From Ianthella basta (lineage: Eukaryota > Porifera > Demospongiae > Verongiida > Ianthellidae), in the NCBI GenBank assembly GCA_964019415.1, contig OZ025879.1, positions 511,001 through 575,000 on the forward strand: a stretch of 64,000 nt of DNA, read 5' to 3'. Shown one piece after another: positions 11,948 to 29,300 of the stretch. Positions within the stretch are counted from its first letter, which is position 1. Each line of letters begins with the position of its first letter. Made by a program: the position numbers and the translations under genes. The notes under the pieces were generated by a model. It worked only from the letters and a program-made list of their open reading frames with translations. It had not been told where the DNA came from and did no database searches.

Positions 11948-13996
11948 ATGTGTTCGGCTCAGTCTATAGCCCGTCAGTATATCTGGTTTGTAATCCACCG
12001 CTCGCGGTATAATTAACACCGCCTCTGTTTCTCTTTCTACTAGGATGCCTCGTTATCCTGTCAGCTCTGTTCGGAACATTCAGCAACTCTGAAGGTACGC
12101 GGTCGTTGCTAGCATACAAAGTGATTGTGTCCTGCGCACCTATCGATACCCTGTAGCTATAGCTACATTCACCTCCGTTAGTACACGTCTGTTCCTTTCA
12201 GTAATGTTGACTACCTTGAAGTAACCCAGCTTCATCACATGATTTATTCTTAATTATCAGTGTGGTGGCTAACAGTATTTCTGACTGACTGGCTTGATGA
12301 AACCACTCATCTTCTCAGTTCAATGCCCCCCCCCCCCCCCCCCATATGCTCCTTAGGGTGCCTCTTTGAAGTTGGACAGGTAGTTCTGAGGCCAGGCCTT
12401 GTCAGACTGTCCTACACAGCAGCACAGGTGTCATCTGTTCAGTGCAACATTGATGATGACGCCTTCATTGACTGTGAGTACCTAGCTATATTTGAGAATG
12501 TTTGCCTAACCCTGCTGTAACTCTGTTTACTTGTCATGGGGTTGTGATGGATGTCTTAAAGTACAGGACAAAATTACCAGTGTATATACATGCAATGTCA
12601 CAGGTATTGAACGTTTTAGAGCCCCCAGAATGTATTCTGTCTCTCTCCTGTGAGCTCAGGCCCCGATGGTACAGAGCTTGTCCTCACACGGGGTGGGATT
12701 CATTCTTTGAGCTTTGCCATTGTCTGTGACAATGGCTCCAACATCATGGCAGGACCATTTCTGATCAACTCACCAGAGCTGGCACCTTGTGGAGCTGCGC
12801 ACGTCTCCAGGATACAGCGTGAGTCGCAGGTCCTGCAAGGCTTCTGAGTGCGCTAGTGGGGTAGGGCAGGGTTGCTAGGGTGCATGCATGGTGTGAGGCA
12901 CACTAGTAATACATACTAGGCAAACTGGAGATTTTGGTATGCTAGAGATTTTACAGCTATGCGATGATGCCATAGCCTCAGAATGTAGAGTATTTGGATG
13001 GCATAGCACTTCCTAGTGGGGTTATAACATACCCATTTTGTCTGAATAGAATTACTACACTAATAGTTACTGTTATTACTTATGCAAGTATAATACTGCT
13101 ACTGTGGGAATCTCTCACAATGTCCACCTTCTAGAAAGAGCTATGTGTGTGAATAATTTGATAGGAAACAAGATTGCTTAATATAGAAGATGGGCTTATA
13201 AGTAAACAAAGGATGCATGTGTGAAATGTCAGGGGACAAACACAATACATATAGCTATGTATAGGTCCCTTGTGTGAGGAGTCTTCTAACACACAGTACG
13301 TATATGACAGCACATGATTACAACAATGACACAAAGTCCACATGATGTGGGGTGATTTGAGGCCTGTGCAAGTGGCAGCTGCTGTGTGCTATTGTCTGAG
13401 AAACAGAACTCTTCTTTGTATCACCACCTACATAGCTCGGCATAAAGCTTGTGTTCATGTTTATGTGCTGTGACCGGCCAATAATGTTAGGTAGGTGTGA
13501 TGTCTGTAAGTATGTACAAGTCCACAGCTTGTTCTTCACAGTCCGCAGGTCCTTTGATGTTTTCAGGATGCTCAGCTTCAGTTGGAGAACTACAGGAGAT
13601 GTTCACTACACAAAGTACCAGATAGACCAGGGCGAAGAGGTTGAAGGTGTGTAAAGGTTTTGGAGTTGAAAGTGGGTTTTGGAGTAGATTCATCTCATAC
13701 AGGAAGGTTTGGTTGATCAATTGAAAGTAGACATGGTGAACAATTACACAGGGCACTGTAGCATCTCTTACATGGTGGGATGAAGTTTGATGTATGTAGC
13801 AAGTTCCTGGTTTGCATGTTCTACTTTTCTGGTATATTGATGCAGTCACAAGTCCCTATGAATTGCCATTGTTTGACCGATGTGAGAGCAGGATGAGAAT
13901 AACAGTGAGGGCCTACTGCAATGGCAGAGCTGTTGCTAACAGAACTAAGAGGTTCCACAGTGAGTGCACCATGCACAAGCAACTCACTTCTTGCAC

Positions 13997-14046
<50 letters not shown>

Positions 14047-14663
14047 CACACAAGGTATGTGCAGCTGCAGCCCTCTATTCACTATGCAACACAACACACA
14101 ATGTACTGTGCAGCTTTAGTGGTCTGTGGATGTATTCACAACAAAAAGTGTATTGGTATATTAACTATAATTTATACATTTTTTCCTGCATGCCCTGATT
14201 CCTTCAGACTTCAATGGCCTATCCTGTAACCATAGCTGCGGCAACATCAGCTTTACCTCTGCTCCCTCGACAATCTACAATGCTGTCACTCGTACTGTTG
14301 CTGTGGACTTTGCTACCACTGTACCCTCAATATGTAAATGCAGGGAAAAATCGCAATCAACGTACAACTTTCAGGACTGTAAGTTTTACCTGCATGCTCT
14401 CCACCACCACTGCAACAGCTAGTATTATAGGTATGTGTGGCAACTATATAGGCAGTAGTACATGCAGTCAGCTACCATTCACTGTCTACAGTAACACCAA
14501 TTCATAATATGCAGGACTGCCGTACATTCTGTCTTCCTGCCATCCCTATCATGGTGCAGGTGCTGACATCCCGGTGAACAGGCCTAGTGGTCTCATCACA
14601 ATCAGTTGTCGAACAGTGGATGGCTGTAGGACCATCATTCGCAACCATATTAACTACGCATAG
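11948..14663 (+). CDS. Gene C: small secreted member of the modular family
   Basis: Exons: 11948-11972, 12044-12094, 12357-12473, 12660-12818, 13542-13646, 13846-13959, 14208-14378, 14560-14663 (stop TAG). They give 281 aa and all introns are phase 1. Exon 2 is 51 nt, the same size and place as in gene B, and encodes a hydrophobic signal core (CLVILSALFGTF). Two two-exon cysteine-bearing modules follow (SSVQCNIDDDAFIDC plus its partner; YTKYQIDQGEEVEG plus a half with AYCNGRAVANRTKRF). The end is a divergent form of the family C-terminal region (CKCREKS, then CRTVDGC). There is no DOMON, Calx-beta or Pro/Thr linker. The first exon is the least certain. Function unknown; this looks like the minimal form of the family. 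Confidence 0.72.
13999..14052 (+). repeat. CA microsatellite in gene C intron 6
   Basis: Nearly pure CA tract beginning about 40 bp after the exon 13846-13959 donor. Confidence 0.95.
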
Positions 14664-15273
14664 CAACTGTATTGAAGTTGATACCAATACCCTTCACACA
14701 CATCAAAGTGAATGACAAAGTCAGATGATTAAACATTTATAGTCCACTAGTTTTTGATGGATCATTGATTAATTTGATGATTACATGGGAAGTTGTATAA
14801 TTATATGATTATGAAGATTTTAATTTTTGCGTATGACAGCACCTGAATGCAATTCACTCCCAGTGTCAGCGTCTGCCCAACACATTGCACGAGTACATGG
14901 GTGCAATTTGCCAGAACTGCAGTGACAATTGCAAGTGAGCAGCTCTTCATGGGATGATAACAAATGGCTCAGCTATTGATGAAGCTTACTAGAGAGTTTG
15001 AAAGCATTGCATACAGACTAATTAATCAATGAAAGTTAACAGAGTTTGAGTAACTTGCACTTCTGAGTAGTCAGCAGAGTTGCATCATCATACGATCCCC
15101 GTCAGACTGGCAACTACAACCTTCTTTCGGAGGCAATTAACAGTGACACTTCTTATAAGAGCTGCTTTCTTGAAAGTAATACCTTTACAATAAAAAGACA
15201 GTATATAAAGATACAGCATCAAGTTCTCGGTAACAAGTGTGCTCTAAACACCGCCTGCTATGGCATATTAAAA
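14664..15273. other. Intergenic between convergent genes C and D
   Basis: AT-rich 3' regions of both genes. No exon or RNA gene recognised. Confidence 0.6.
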
Positions 15274-19648
<4,375 letters not shown>

Positions 19649-19703
19649 TTCCTTTGATCGATCTTCACACAGAGCACTGCCGATCGATCGATCTAGCGCG
19701 CGC

Positions 19704-19713
19704 TTTTTATATA
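19704..19713 (-). promoter_or_regulatory. TATA box of gene D
   Basis: The minus strand reads TATATAAAAA about 60 bp upstream of the ATG at 19648, flanked by GATC/CGCG-rich sequence. Confidence 0.65.
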
Positions 19714-21175
19714 CTGTGCATGCGCACTTCCGGTGTGCAATAATACTGAATCAAAGCACCCTAGTCTGTATTGTCATCAAACATCACTGTCAGCGTGTCT
19801 ATTAGAGCATCAGTGCTGTGAAGAGCAAGCAAATTCAACCATTGTCAATTCTAGTAGCTGCTGTCTGTAAGACATATACCGGTAGGTATGACATGCACAT
19901 GAGCAAAAGGAACACAAGTATTCATACAATGGAGTGGTTGTCATGGACACCAGTAAGATTACTTCAGCAGCTGCATGCCTTTACAATGAACTTAAAGAAA
20001 AATAAACAAAGGCTGTAATAGCTAGGATGGCCAGCTGCAATGACTCAATGAAGACTGCTGCAGTGTTACACAAACTCTACCAGTCACACATGGCCACTTA
20101 CAAACAGCCAGTGCAGCATGTTGAGAGAGCATGTTGAGGGAGCAAGCTGAGGCAGCATGCTGAGGCAGCATGTTGAGGCAGCATGTTGAGGCAGCATGTT
20201 GAGGCTGCATGCTGTACAGGATGGTAGATGCATGCATGTTCTCTGCAAAGTACTGCATAGCCTTGGGCATACATTAAAGCTCAATGTATACAGTGCGGGT
20301 TAGCCAATGACTCCAGTGAGCTAATGATATCATTAATGAGCTGTAGTGGCACTGCAGTGAAGCTGCCCAAGAGGATAACTGATCCCACCACAAGGGAAGC
20401 CCAAGCAAGATGAAAGAAGCTGTGATCATTAAGACTGCTCCAGAGCCAGTACAAGTGACTGCAGCAGTGGCCAGCAAACATGTTTGTAGGAGCCAACATG
20501 CACAGTGAAACCTAACACATTTCAATCAAACACCCAACACGCCACTTATATGCTCCCACTCTCCCTCCCTGGTGCCTCAGTCCAATCGACAGATATAGCT
20601 TGACCCAGATGAACCATAGAAAATGCTCAGTGTTGCTGTGTTTCCTCTGACACAGACTCCTGCCAGCCAGAACCCAGTTAGAACCCAGCCAAACATTGTC
20701 CTTTGTTCTCCTATCCTCAAAAGGTGCCATAGGGTTGCAGTTACAACTTACAGCCTTGCCCCTCCTTGTCAAGTTGCTAGCAGCTTACATAGAGACACAT
20801 AACTGCTCACATGCTTAAGGCTTCTGAACAGTTTGATGATCGAGCAGTGATTTCCAGGCCAGTTAGCTACAACACCCCTGAATACTGCATAACTGTCCAC
20901 AGGCACAATTAATTATAGGCAGGCAGGCTCCCAGACAGCTGCTAGCACTGATAACAGAGCCAATGAATGAACAGTGATCTTACTGCAAATAGCTACATTC
21001 AGCTAGACTAAAGTGGTTATGCATAGGTAACAACTGCAGCATGTTCAAACAGCTGCTAACGAGCAAGAAGTCCAAAGACTATCCTTACTACCAATCGTTT
21101 AAACCTACCTCACCGAATCGGGCACACTTGGTGTGTTCAGCTATAAGAGCAGATTATGTATCACTGGAAGGTCAT
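19714..21175. other. Intergenic between divergent genes D and SNAPIN
   Basis: Contains a 13-bp minisatellite at 20116-20215 and several frames with membrane-like composition (20274-20525) that lack consistent splice sites. An ATG frame at about 21040-21187, upstream of SNAPIN, is probably 5' leader. I do not see a supported gene. Confidence 0.5.
20116..20215. repeat. 13-bp minisatellite
   Basis: Unit GAGGCAGCATGTT, about seven copies, the outer ones degenerate. Because 3 x 13 = 39, it keeps a frame open on the minus strand without being a gene. Confidence 0.85.
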
Positions 21176-21185
21176 GTCACGTGAC
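21176..21185. promoter_or_regulatory. CLEAR-type E-box at SNAPIN start
   Basis: GTCACGTGAC, a perfect 10-bp palindrome identical to the TFEB/MITF CLEAR consensus, ends 9 bp before the SNAPIN ATG. CCGGAAG (ETS-type) overlaps its end at 21185-21191. CLEAR elements mark lysosome-related genes in vertebrates; use of the site here is inferred. Confidence 0.5.
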
Positions 21186-21194
21186 CGGAAGAAA

Positions 21195-22849
21195 ATGGCT
21201 GACACAAGTGAAGTTGCTTTGGACGAGCATGTGGATGTCCCGGGAGATGAGGAACGCCTTGCGGAGGGAGAGGAGACACCTGTTACAGAGGGAGGGGACG
21301 CGCCTGTTACAGAGGGAGGGGACGCACCTGTTACAGAGGGAGGAGACGCGCCTGTTACAGAGGGAGGAGACGCGCCTGTTACAGAGGGAGAGGATGCACC
21401 TGTTACAGAGGGAGGGGAGACAAATCCTTCAGAGGGAGAGGACCAAGTTGTGCTGAACAAGCTAGCTGAGGGTATATTTGGTCTGCTAGGTCCCGCTGTC
21501 AATGAAATCGATGACAGAGTTGCAGATGTGCGGTAAGGATAGGTGGTTCTCCACTCTCTCCCTCCATCACATGGACTATATACTACGCATCATTGTGTGT
21601 ATTAAACGTACATGTGTCTGTATACAACATGTTGACATGCATGCTATGTGATATGTTTCTTGTGCAAGAAGTGCATCAAGCTTGAGTTGTACTGGGTCCC
21701 TTTGCTGCCCCTCTCTGTGCAGGAAGAGCCAGTCCGACCTCAAAGAGCAAGTTGACCGTCTGCATGATGGTATGAGGTAGAGGGTGGGTGTGGTGGGAGT
21801 GTGGGGTGTGAGGGCAGAGGTGTGGTGGGGGTGTGGGGTGTGAGGACAGAGGTGTGGTGGCAAAGGAGCCACTAGTAGCTAATCAGGTTGTGAGTGTTTG
21901 TGCTCCTTGTTGTGTGAACATGGTTAACTAACAGTTTGTGCCTGTGTGTCATCAAGTGGGGATTCTCATGTTGCCTTGCTCAAGTTGTAACCCCTGGCAA
22001 CCAGTTACTGCTCTTAATCAGAGAACGCGTCCACTAGTTTGTCCGGTGGTGGTACCGCATTGAGTGGGACTTTTGTAATTGCCAGCCTAGACTCAGTGTC
22101 TCGTAGCAGCAACTCTTCATTGTGCTGTGCAGTGTGAACTGAGTTAAGACAACTTGTGGTGTGTGCAGGGAAACACCGCCAGGCCGGTGACAGGCATGTG
22201 TTGGCCATGGTACAGCAGTGCTTATCAAATAGACTCACAATAAGATTGAATTCAAATATTTATTGTGTGTTTATCATTGGTGTATGTACTGGTCTACATT
22301 GGGTCAATGCATGCAACGTGTCATTGCAGCCTGCTGTCCTCTTCTCTTGCAGAGCTAAAGCGTATTGCTGAGCAGAAGGAGGTCCCCCACACATTGGAGT
22401 CATACATAAACAAGCTGTCCAACTGTAGGAGACGCATGCATCTTGTCAATGAGCTCCTTAAGAACATCCAGGTAGAGGGCATCACAAGAGGGTGGAGCTG
22501 CTTCAGTAGTGTGCACCTGTGGTGTGTGTGGTGCTGTGATTGGATGGAACAGCATTGGTGTGCATAACCATAGCAACACTGTTTAAAATATGGCTACCAA
22601 AGTGTGAAGGGTTGTCAACTTGTCAAGGGTGTGGCTGTGTATTAGGTTATAACCCCTGTGCATGTGTAGGTGTACCTCATTATGTGTGTGTGCATGTGCC
22701 AGTTGCTGAGAAGATGGCTGCTTGTTGACCGGTGTCAGTGGCACTCACACATTCTGTAGGAGCGATTGAATAAACTGCAGCAGAATGTTGCCAAGGAGAC
22801 CACCCGGAAGAGAGTGTCATTGGAATCAACTTCGTACTTGAGCAATTAG
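21195..22849 (+). CDS. SNAPIN: SNAPIN (BLOC-1/BORC subunit)
   Basis: Exons 21195-21532, 21723-21769, 22353-22471, 22760-22849; 197 aa. From LAEGIFGLLGPAVNEIDDRV to the end the protein follows animal snapin: QSDLKEQVDRL, YINKLSNCRRRMHLVNELL, then ERLNKLQQNVAKETTRKR. Snapin is a small coiled-coil subunit of the BLOC-1 and BORC complexes, which govern lysosome-related organelle biogenesis and lysosome positioning, and it binds SNAP-25-type SNAREs. The start at 21195 has a good context (AAAATGG); ATGs at 21156 and 21174 are in frame upstream. Unusual: residues of about 27-90 are acidic and contain about five tandem copies of an 8-residue unit (EGGDAPVT) encoded by a 24-bp minisatellite, absent from vertebrate snapin as I know it. 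The gene is convergent with STX18. Confidence 0.92.
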
Positions 22850-22895
22850 TTTTGTATTGTTTGCATTGGAATATTCCTGCATGCTGTGACTGTAC

Positions 22896-22981
<86 letters not shown>

Positions 22982-23256
22982 TTGTTTCAGTGAATATGTG
23001 TGCAACCATCTCTTGTAATTCAGTTGAAAATGATGTTAACTTGCCATAAGAGCAATCTCGTCACACCACACACAAACACACACAGGTTGTGTGAGTGAGC
23101 GGGCTAAACCCTGCATGCACTCCTTCATTAAACATGACCTGACTAGCACTAACAGACTGCGCATGCACACATGGCTCCATTACATTATATGTAGTGGTTC
23201 TGTATTGATCGGATTGAGGCGTGTATGGGGACGGGGGGAGGGGCACTCCCCAGTGG
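22850..23256. other. Intergenic between convergent SNAPIN and STX18
   Basis: 407 bp between stop codons, with a CA microsatellite at 22897-22980. No other feature seen. Confidence 0.7.
22897..22980. repeat. CA microsatellite
   Basis: Nearly pure CA tract of about 80 bp just after the SNAPIN stop. Confidence 0.96.
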
Positions 23257-25822
<2,566 letters not shown>

Positions 25823-26313
25823 TGTCCCTACATTAAATCATAGATAGATACTGAACTGGTAATGTCGTACAGATCATGACTCAGCCTACAGCGCCATTTT
25901 ATTTCCGTTGCGCAATGTTTTGGAATGGAAATTTTCATACATGGTCAATTTTTTGACACCAAAAATCCGGAACTAGCTACAGTGCATTCTATTATATGGC
26001 ATAAATTTTCCTCGTGCCTTTTCGTGTGCGTGTTGACTTAATGCAATATAATTGTATATAGCTGATGGATCAGATTAATTAGCTATATCCCAAAACGGAG
26101 AGAGATTAGCTGTCTGGTCACGTGAAGACAAGATTGAAGAAGATAACTCCTTCTTATATACAGTATAGTTAAACATAATTCTGAGTTGCAAGGGAGTCCT
26201 TAGGAGCCACCTGCCTCTGCCAGCAGCCGGCTTGGACAAGCAGTTTGACTAAATTAATGCATAACGTTAAAAATCTAATTAGTCTCTTAGCATCTGATTA
26301 GCTTCTGCTCCAA
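25823..26313. other. Intergenic: STX18 5' side and gene E 3' side
   Basis: Contains the STX18 promoter. No TATA box or exon is recognised. Confidence 0.6.
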
Positions 26314-29300
26314 TCAGCGCAGGTTGAACAAGACCGGTAGCATGTGCTTCACTCCACAGTCATCTGATGTGCACACCACAGCCATCTTAGACCTGCGCCT
26401 TTTACCAGTAAATACAGCACCAGTGAACACGTGGCCTGATTCACCTGTGGGGGGGGGGGGGGGGGGGGGGGATGATGGAAATTATCTCAAGGCAATACAC
26501 CTACTTCCTTGTATACAAGAGCCAGGTGTGGGAACAAGTAATGAACATGAGCATGATAATGGCAAAAGAAGATTGCTTCTGTGTCTAACAGACAGCCCTC
26601 CTTGGCCTCTTGCAGGCTCAAGCTCACTAGAGTCCACAGCTAGACACATTAACCATTATCATCACTCACATCCCTGTTTCCTCTGGCCTATTGCTGGCAC
26701 TTTGCACACACAGGTGGATGCAGTGCTGGTGTCAAAAGTGACGGAGATAGTCTTTGCTGTTGAGTTGTACACAGATGTGGCATTCTGGATGGACATGCGC
26801 TGGCAGTTCGGGTCACTAGGTATGCCACTCTGGGCTGCATGGATGAGGTGGAGGACGGGGAGGGGGAGGGGAAAGAGAGGAGGGGGGAGGAGGGGAGGGG
26901 GAGGGAAAGAGGAAAGCAGTTGCAGTGATTAGATTTCTGCAGGTCATTTCTCTCACCATGCATGGCTCAGGCTGTGCTCACATGTGAATCTCTTCTGTTG
27001 AGAGGAAATTCTCTCTCCATTGGCACTGCAGTATGCAATGACCTCCACTGCATGCTTCCCAGCAGTGAGGTTGTACAGGTCATACCGCACTCCACTCTGA
27101 CCTGGTGTGAAGACAACACCCAACTGACAGGTCAACACAGGGTCAGCAGTGACCACTATAGCACCTTGGCACAGATATAAGTCATTCAGTTATTCTGTAG
27201 TATATACGTATGTAAAATTGAGCTGTGGGAGTGCATATGCTCTGCATCTCCTCCTTCGTGACACTCAGATCACAACACTGCACTCTGTAGGTGTGTCTAC
27301 ATGTAAGAGTGCCCACCAGTGTGTGTGTGTCTGGTGAGCCCTCTGCCACAGCATAGACTGCTCCAGCCAGTGCTACCACATTAAAGCAATGAGATGGTGA
27401 CTCAGGCTCCGGGCAGTACTTCAGCTTAACATTACTCACAGTCCACTTCATCTCCTCCATCCAGTTTGCACCCTGTGGATCCCACATTGCCGTGCGTGGT
27501 CCATTTAAACCGAACAAAGCCAGAAGGCCAGAGGTAGATGCCTGCAGGGAGGGACAGAAGGAAGTGACTACATATCACAGAAAACCCTTCAATCGTCAAA
27601 GAGAGGAAGGTGCTGAAGAGAGGTCAGTCATGCATGTACAGAGCACATGAAGAAACACACACACTTTGGGGGATATCCATGAATGACACACACATACTTA
27701 CATAAGGACAGAGACTCACGTTTCAATGGGGATGTGCCAGTACGCTTGCAGGTTTGGACGGCCGCCTCTCCAGAGCCAACCTGCTCTCCTCCCTGAAGTG
27801 CTGTCACCTTCACCACATGGTTTGCAAGAGGCAATTCCTCTTCAGGAACAATGTAGCCAGGGTGACCTAACAAGGGGACATGGGAGGAGGAGGGAAGTGA
27901 AAGGAGAAGAGAAATGTGTGCTATGAGATGAGGTCTTACAGACAACTGGAGAGCCATCGTCGAGAGAGCACTGATAGGTAAGTCCTCCTACAGCATCCCA
28001 GGTGATGGTGGCACTGCCATTTGGGTTCAGTGATGAGACGGGCTCTGACAGACAGGGGTGAGAGGGGGAGGCAACGGGTTAGTGCGTTTGTAAGATAGGA
28101 CCTTCTGTCAACAGGTCACAGTCTACTCCACTCACCTGGATCAACAGACGGTGACACTGCAAGGGACAAGCAGTAGGGGTATAGGTGACATGACAAGGTA
28201 TGACAAGATATGTCAAGGTGTGACATGTCATGAGAGATAATATAATGTGTGGTAAAAGATCAAAAAATTTAATGTGAAGTGTGGTTGGACAGAATGTGGA
28301 GTGTGGTGGGAGAGAATGTGGAGTGTGGTGGGAGAGAATGTGGAGTGTGGTGGGAGATAATGTGGAGTGTGGTGGGAGAGAATGTGGAGTGTGGTGGGAG
28401 AGAATGTGGAGTGTGGTGGGAGAGAATGTGGAGTGTGGTGGGAGAGAATGTGGAGTGTGGTGGGAGAGAATGTGATGTGCGGTGGGAGAGAATGTGGAGT
28501 GTGGTGGGAGAGAATGTGGAGTGTGGTGGGAGAGAATGTGATGTGCGGTGGGAGAGAATGTGGAGTGTGGTGGGAGAGAATGTGGAGTGTGGTGGGAGAG
28601 AATGTGAAGTGTGGTGGGAGAGAATGTGATGTGCGGTGGGAGAGAATGTGGAGTGTGGTGGGAGAGAATGTGGAGTGTGGTGGGAGAGAATGTGATGTGC
28701 GGTGGGAGAGAATGTGGAGTGTGGTGGGAGAGAATGTGGAGTGTGATGGGAGAGAATGTGGAGTGTGGTGGGAGAGAATGTGATGAGCGGTGGGACTAAT
28801 TGACCCGACTGCATCATCTTGATTTCACAAGTGTATAGGAATCGAGCACAGCTCCACCCCCCTACACTCACCATCATCATCCTGGATGTACACAACTGCC
28901 TCACTCCTATCACCCACAGCATAGTTCACTGCGACTAGAGCAACATTAAACTCTTCCACAACCTCAGGGATGCTGTCATCAACGATGCCAATGGTGAATT
29001 CCACCTCAGACTCTCCCTCCGACAGAACACTAGTCAGCTGTATGCCACTCGGCAGGATGGCCATGGTGCCTGCCAGACGGTAATCTGTGCCATCTGTAGT
29101 CAGTGGAACAGTTCAGATAAGCGTGTGACAAAGGCTCAAACGTGAGACAATCACAGCCTGAAGTAAGTGGTGCAGTGTGGTGGTGTGGTGGTGTGGTGGT
29201 GCCAATCGGCTTGCGGAAGTGCATAACAGTCCTACCACAATCACCACATTACATCACGTGGACCTCACTTCTGACTGGACAGAATCCTTCATGGTATGTA

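Noticed and set aside
20274-20772. Minus-strand frames with membrane-like stretches (for example FILLGLPLWW)
   Set aside because: Two different frames look equally protein-like, splice sites and a start are not consistent, and no family is convincing.
21040-21187. ATG frame of 48 codons upstream of SNAPIN
   Set aside because: It ends before the SNAPIN ATG and overlaps the CLEAR site; best read as leader or promoter.
28270-28795. CRISPR-like regular repeat
   Set aside because: Direct tandem repeat without unique spacers, in an animal intron.
28269-28922. 217-codon frame of SLPPHSTFSPT-type repeats on the minus strand, and plus-strand counterparts
   Set aside because: 22-bp minisatellite in gene E intron 6; a 66-bp period keeps every frame open.
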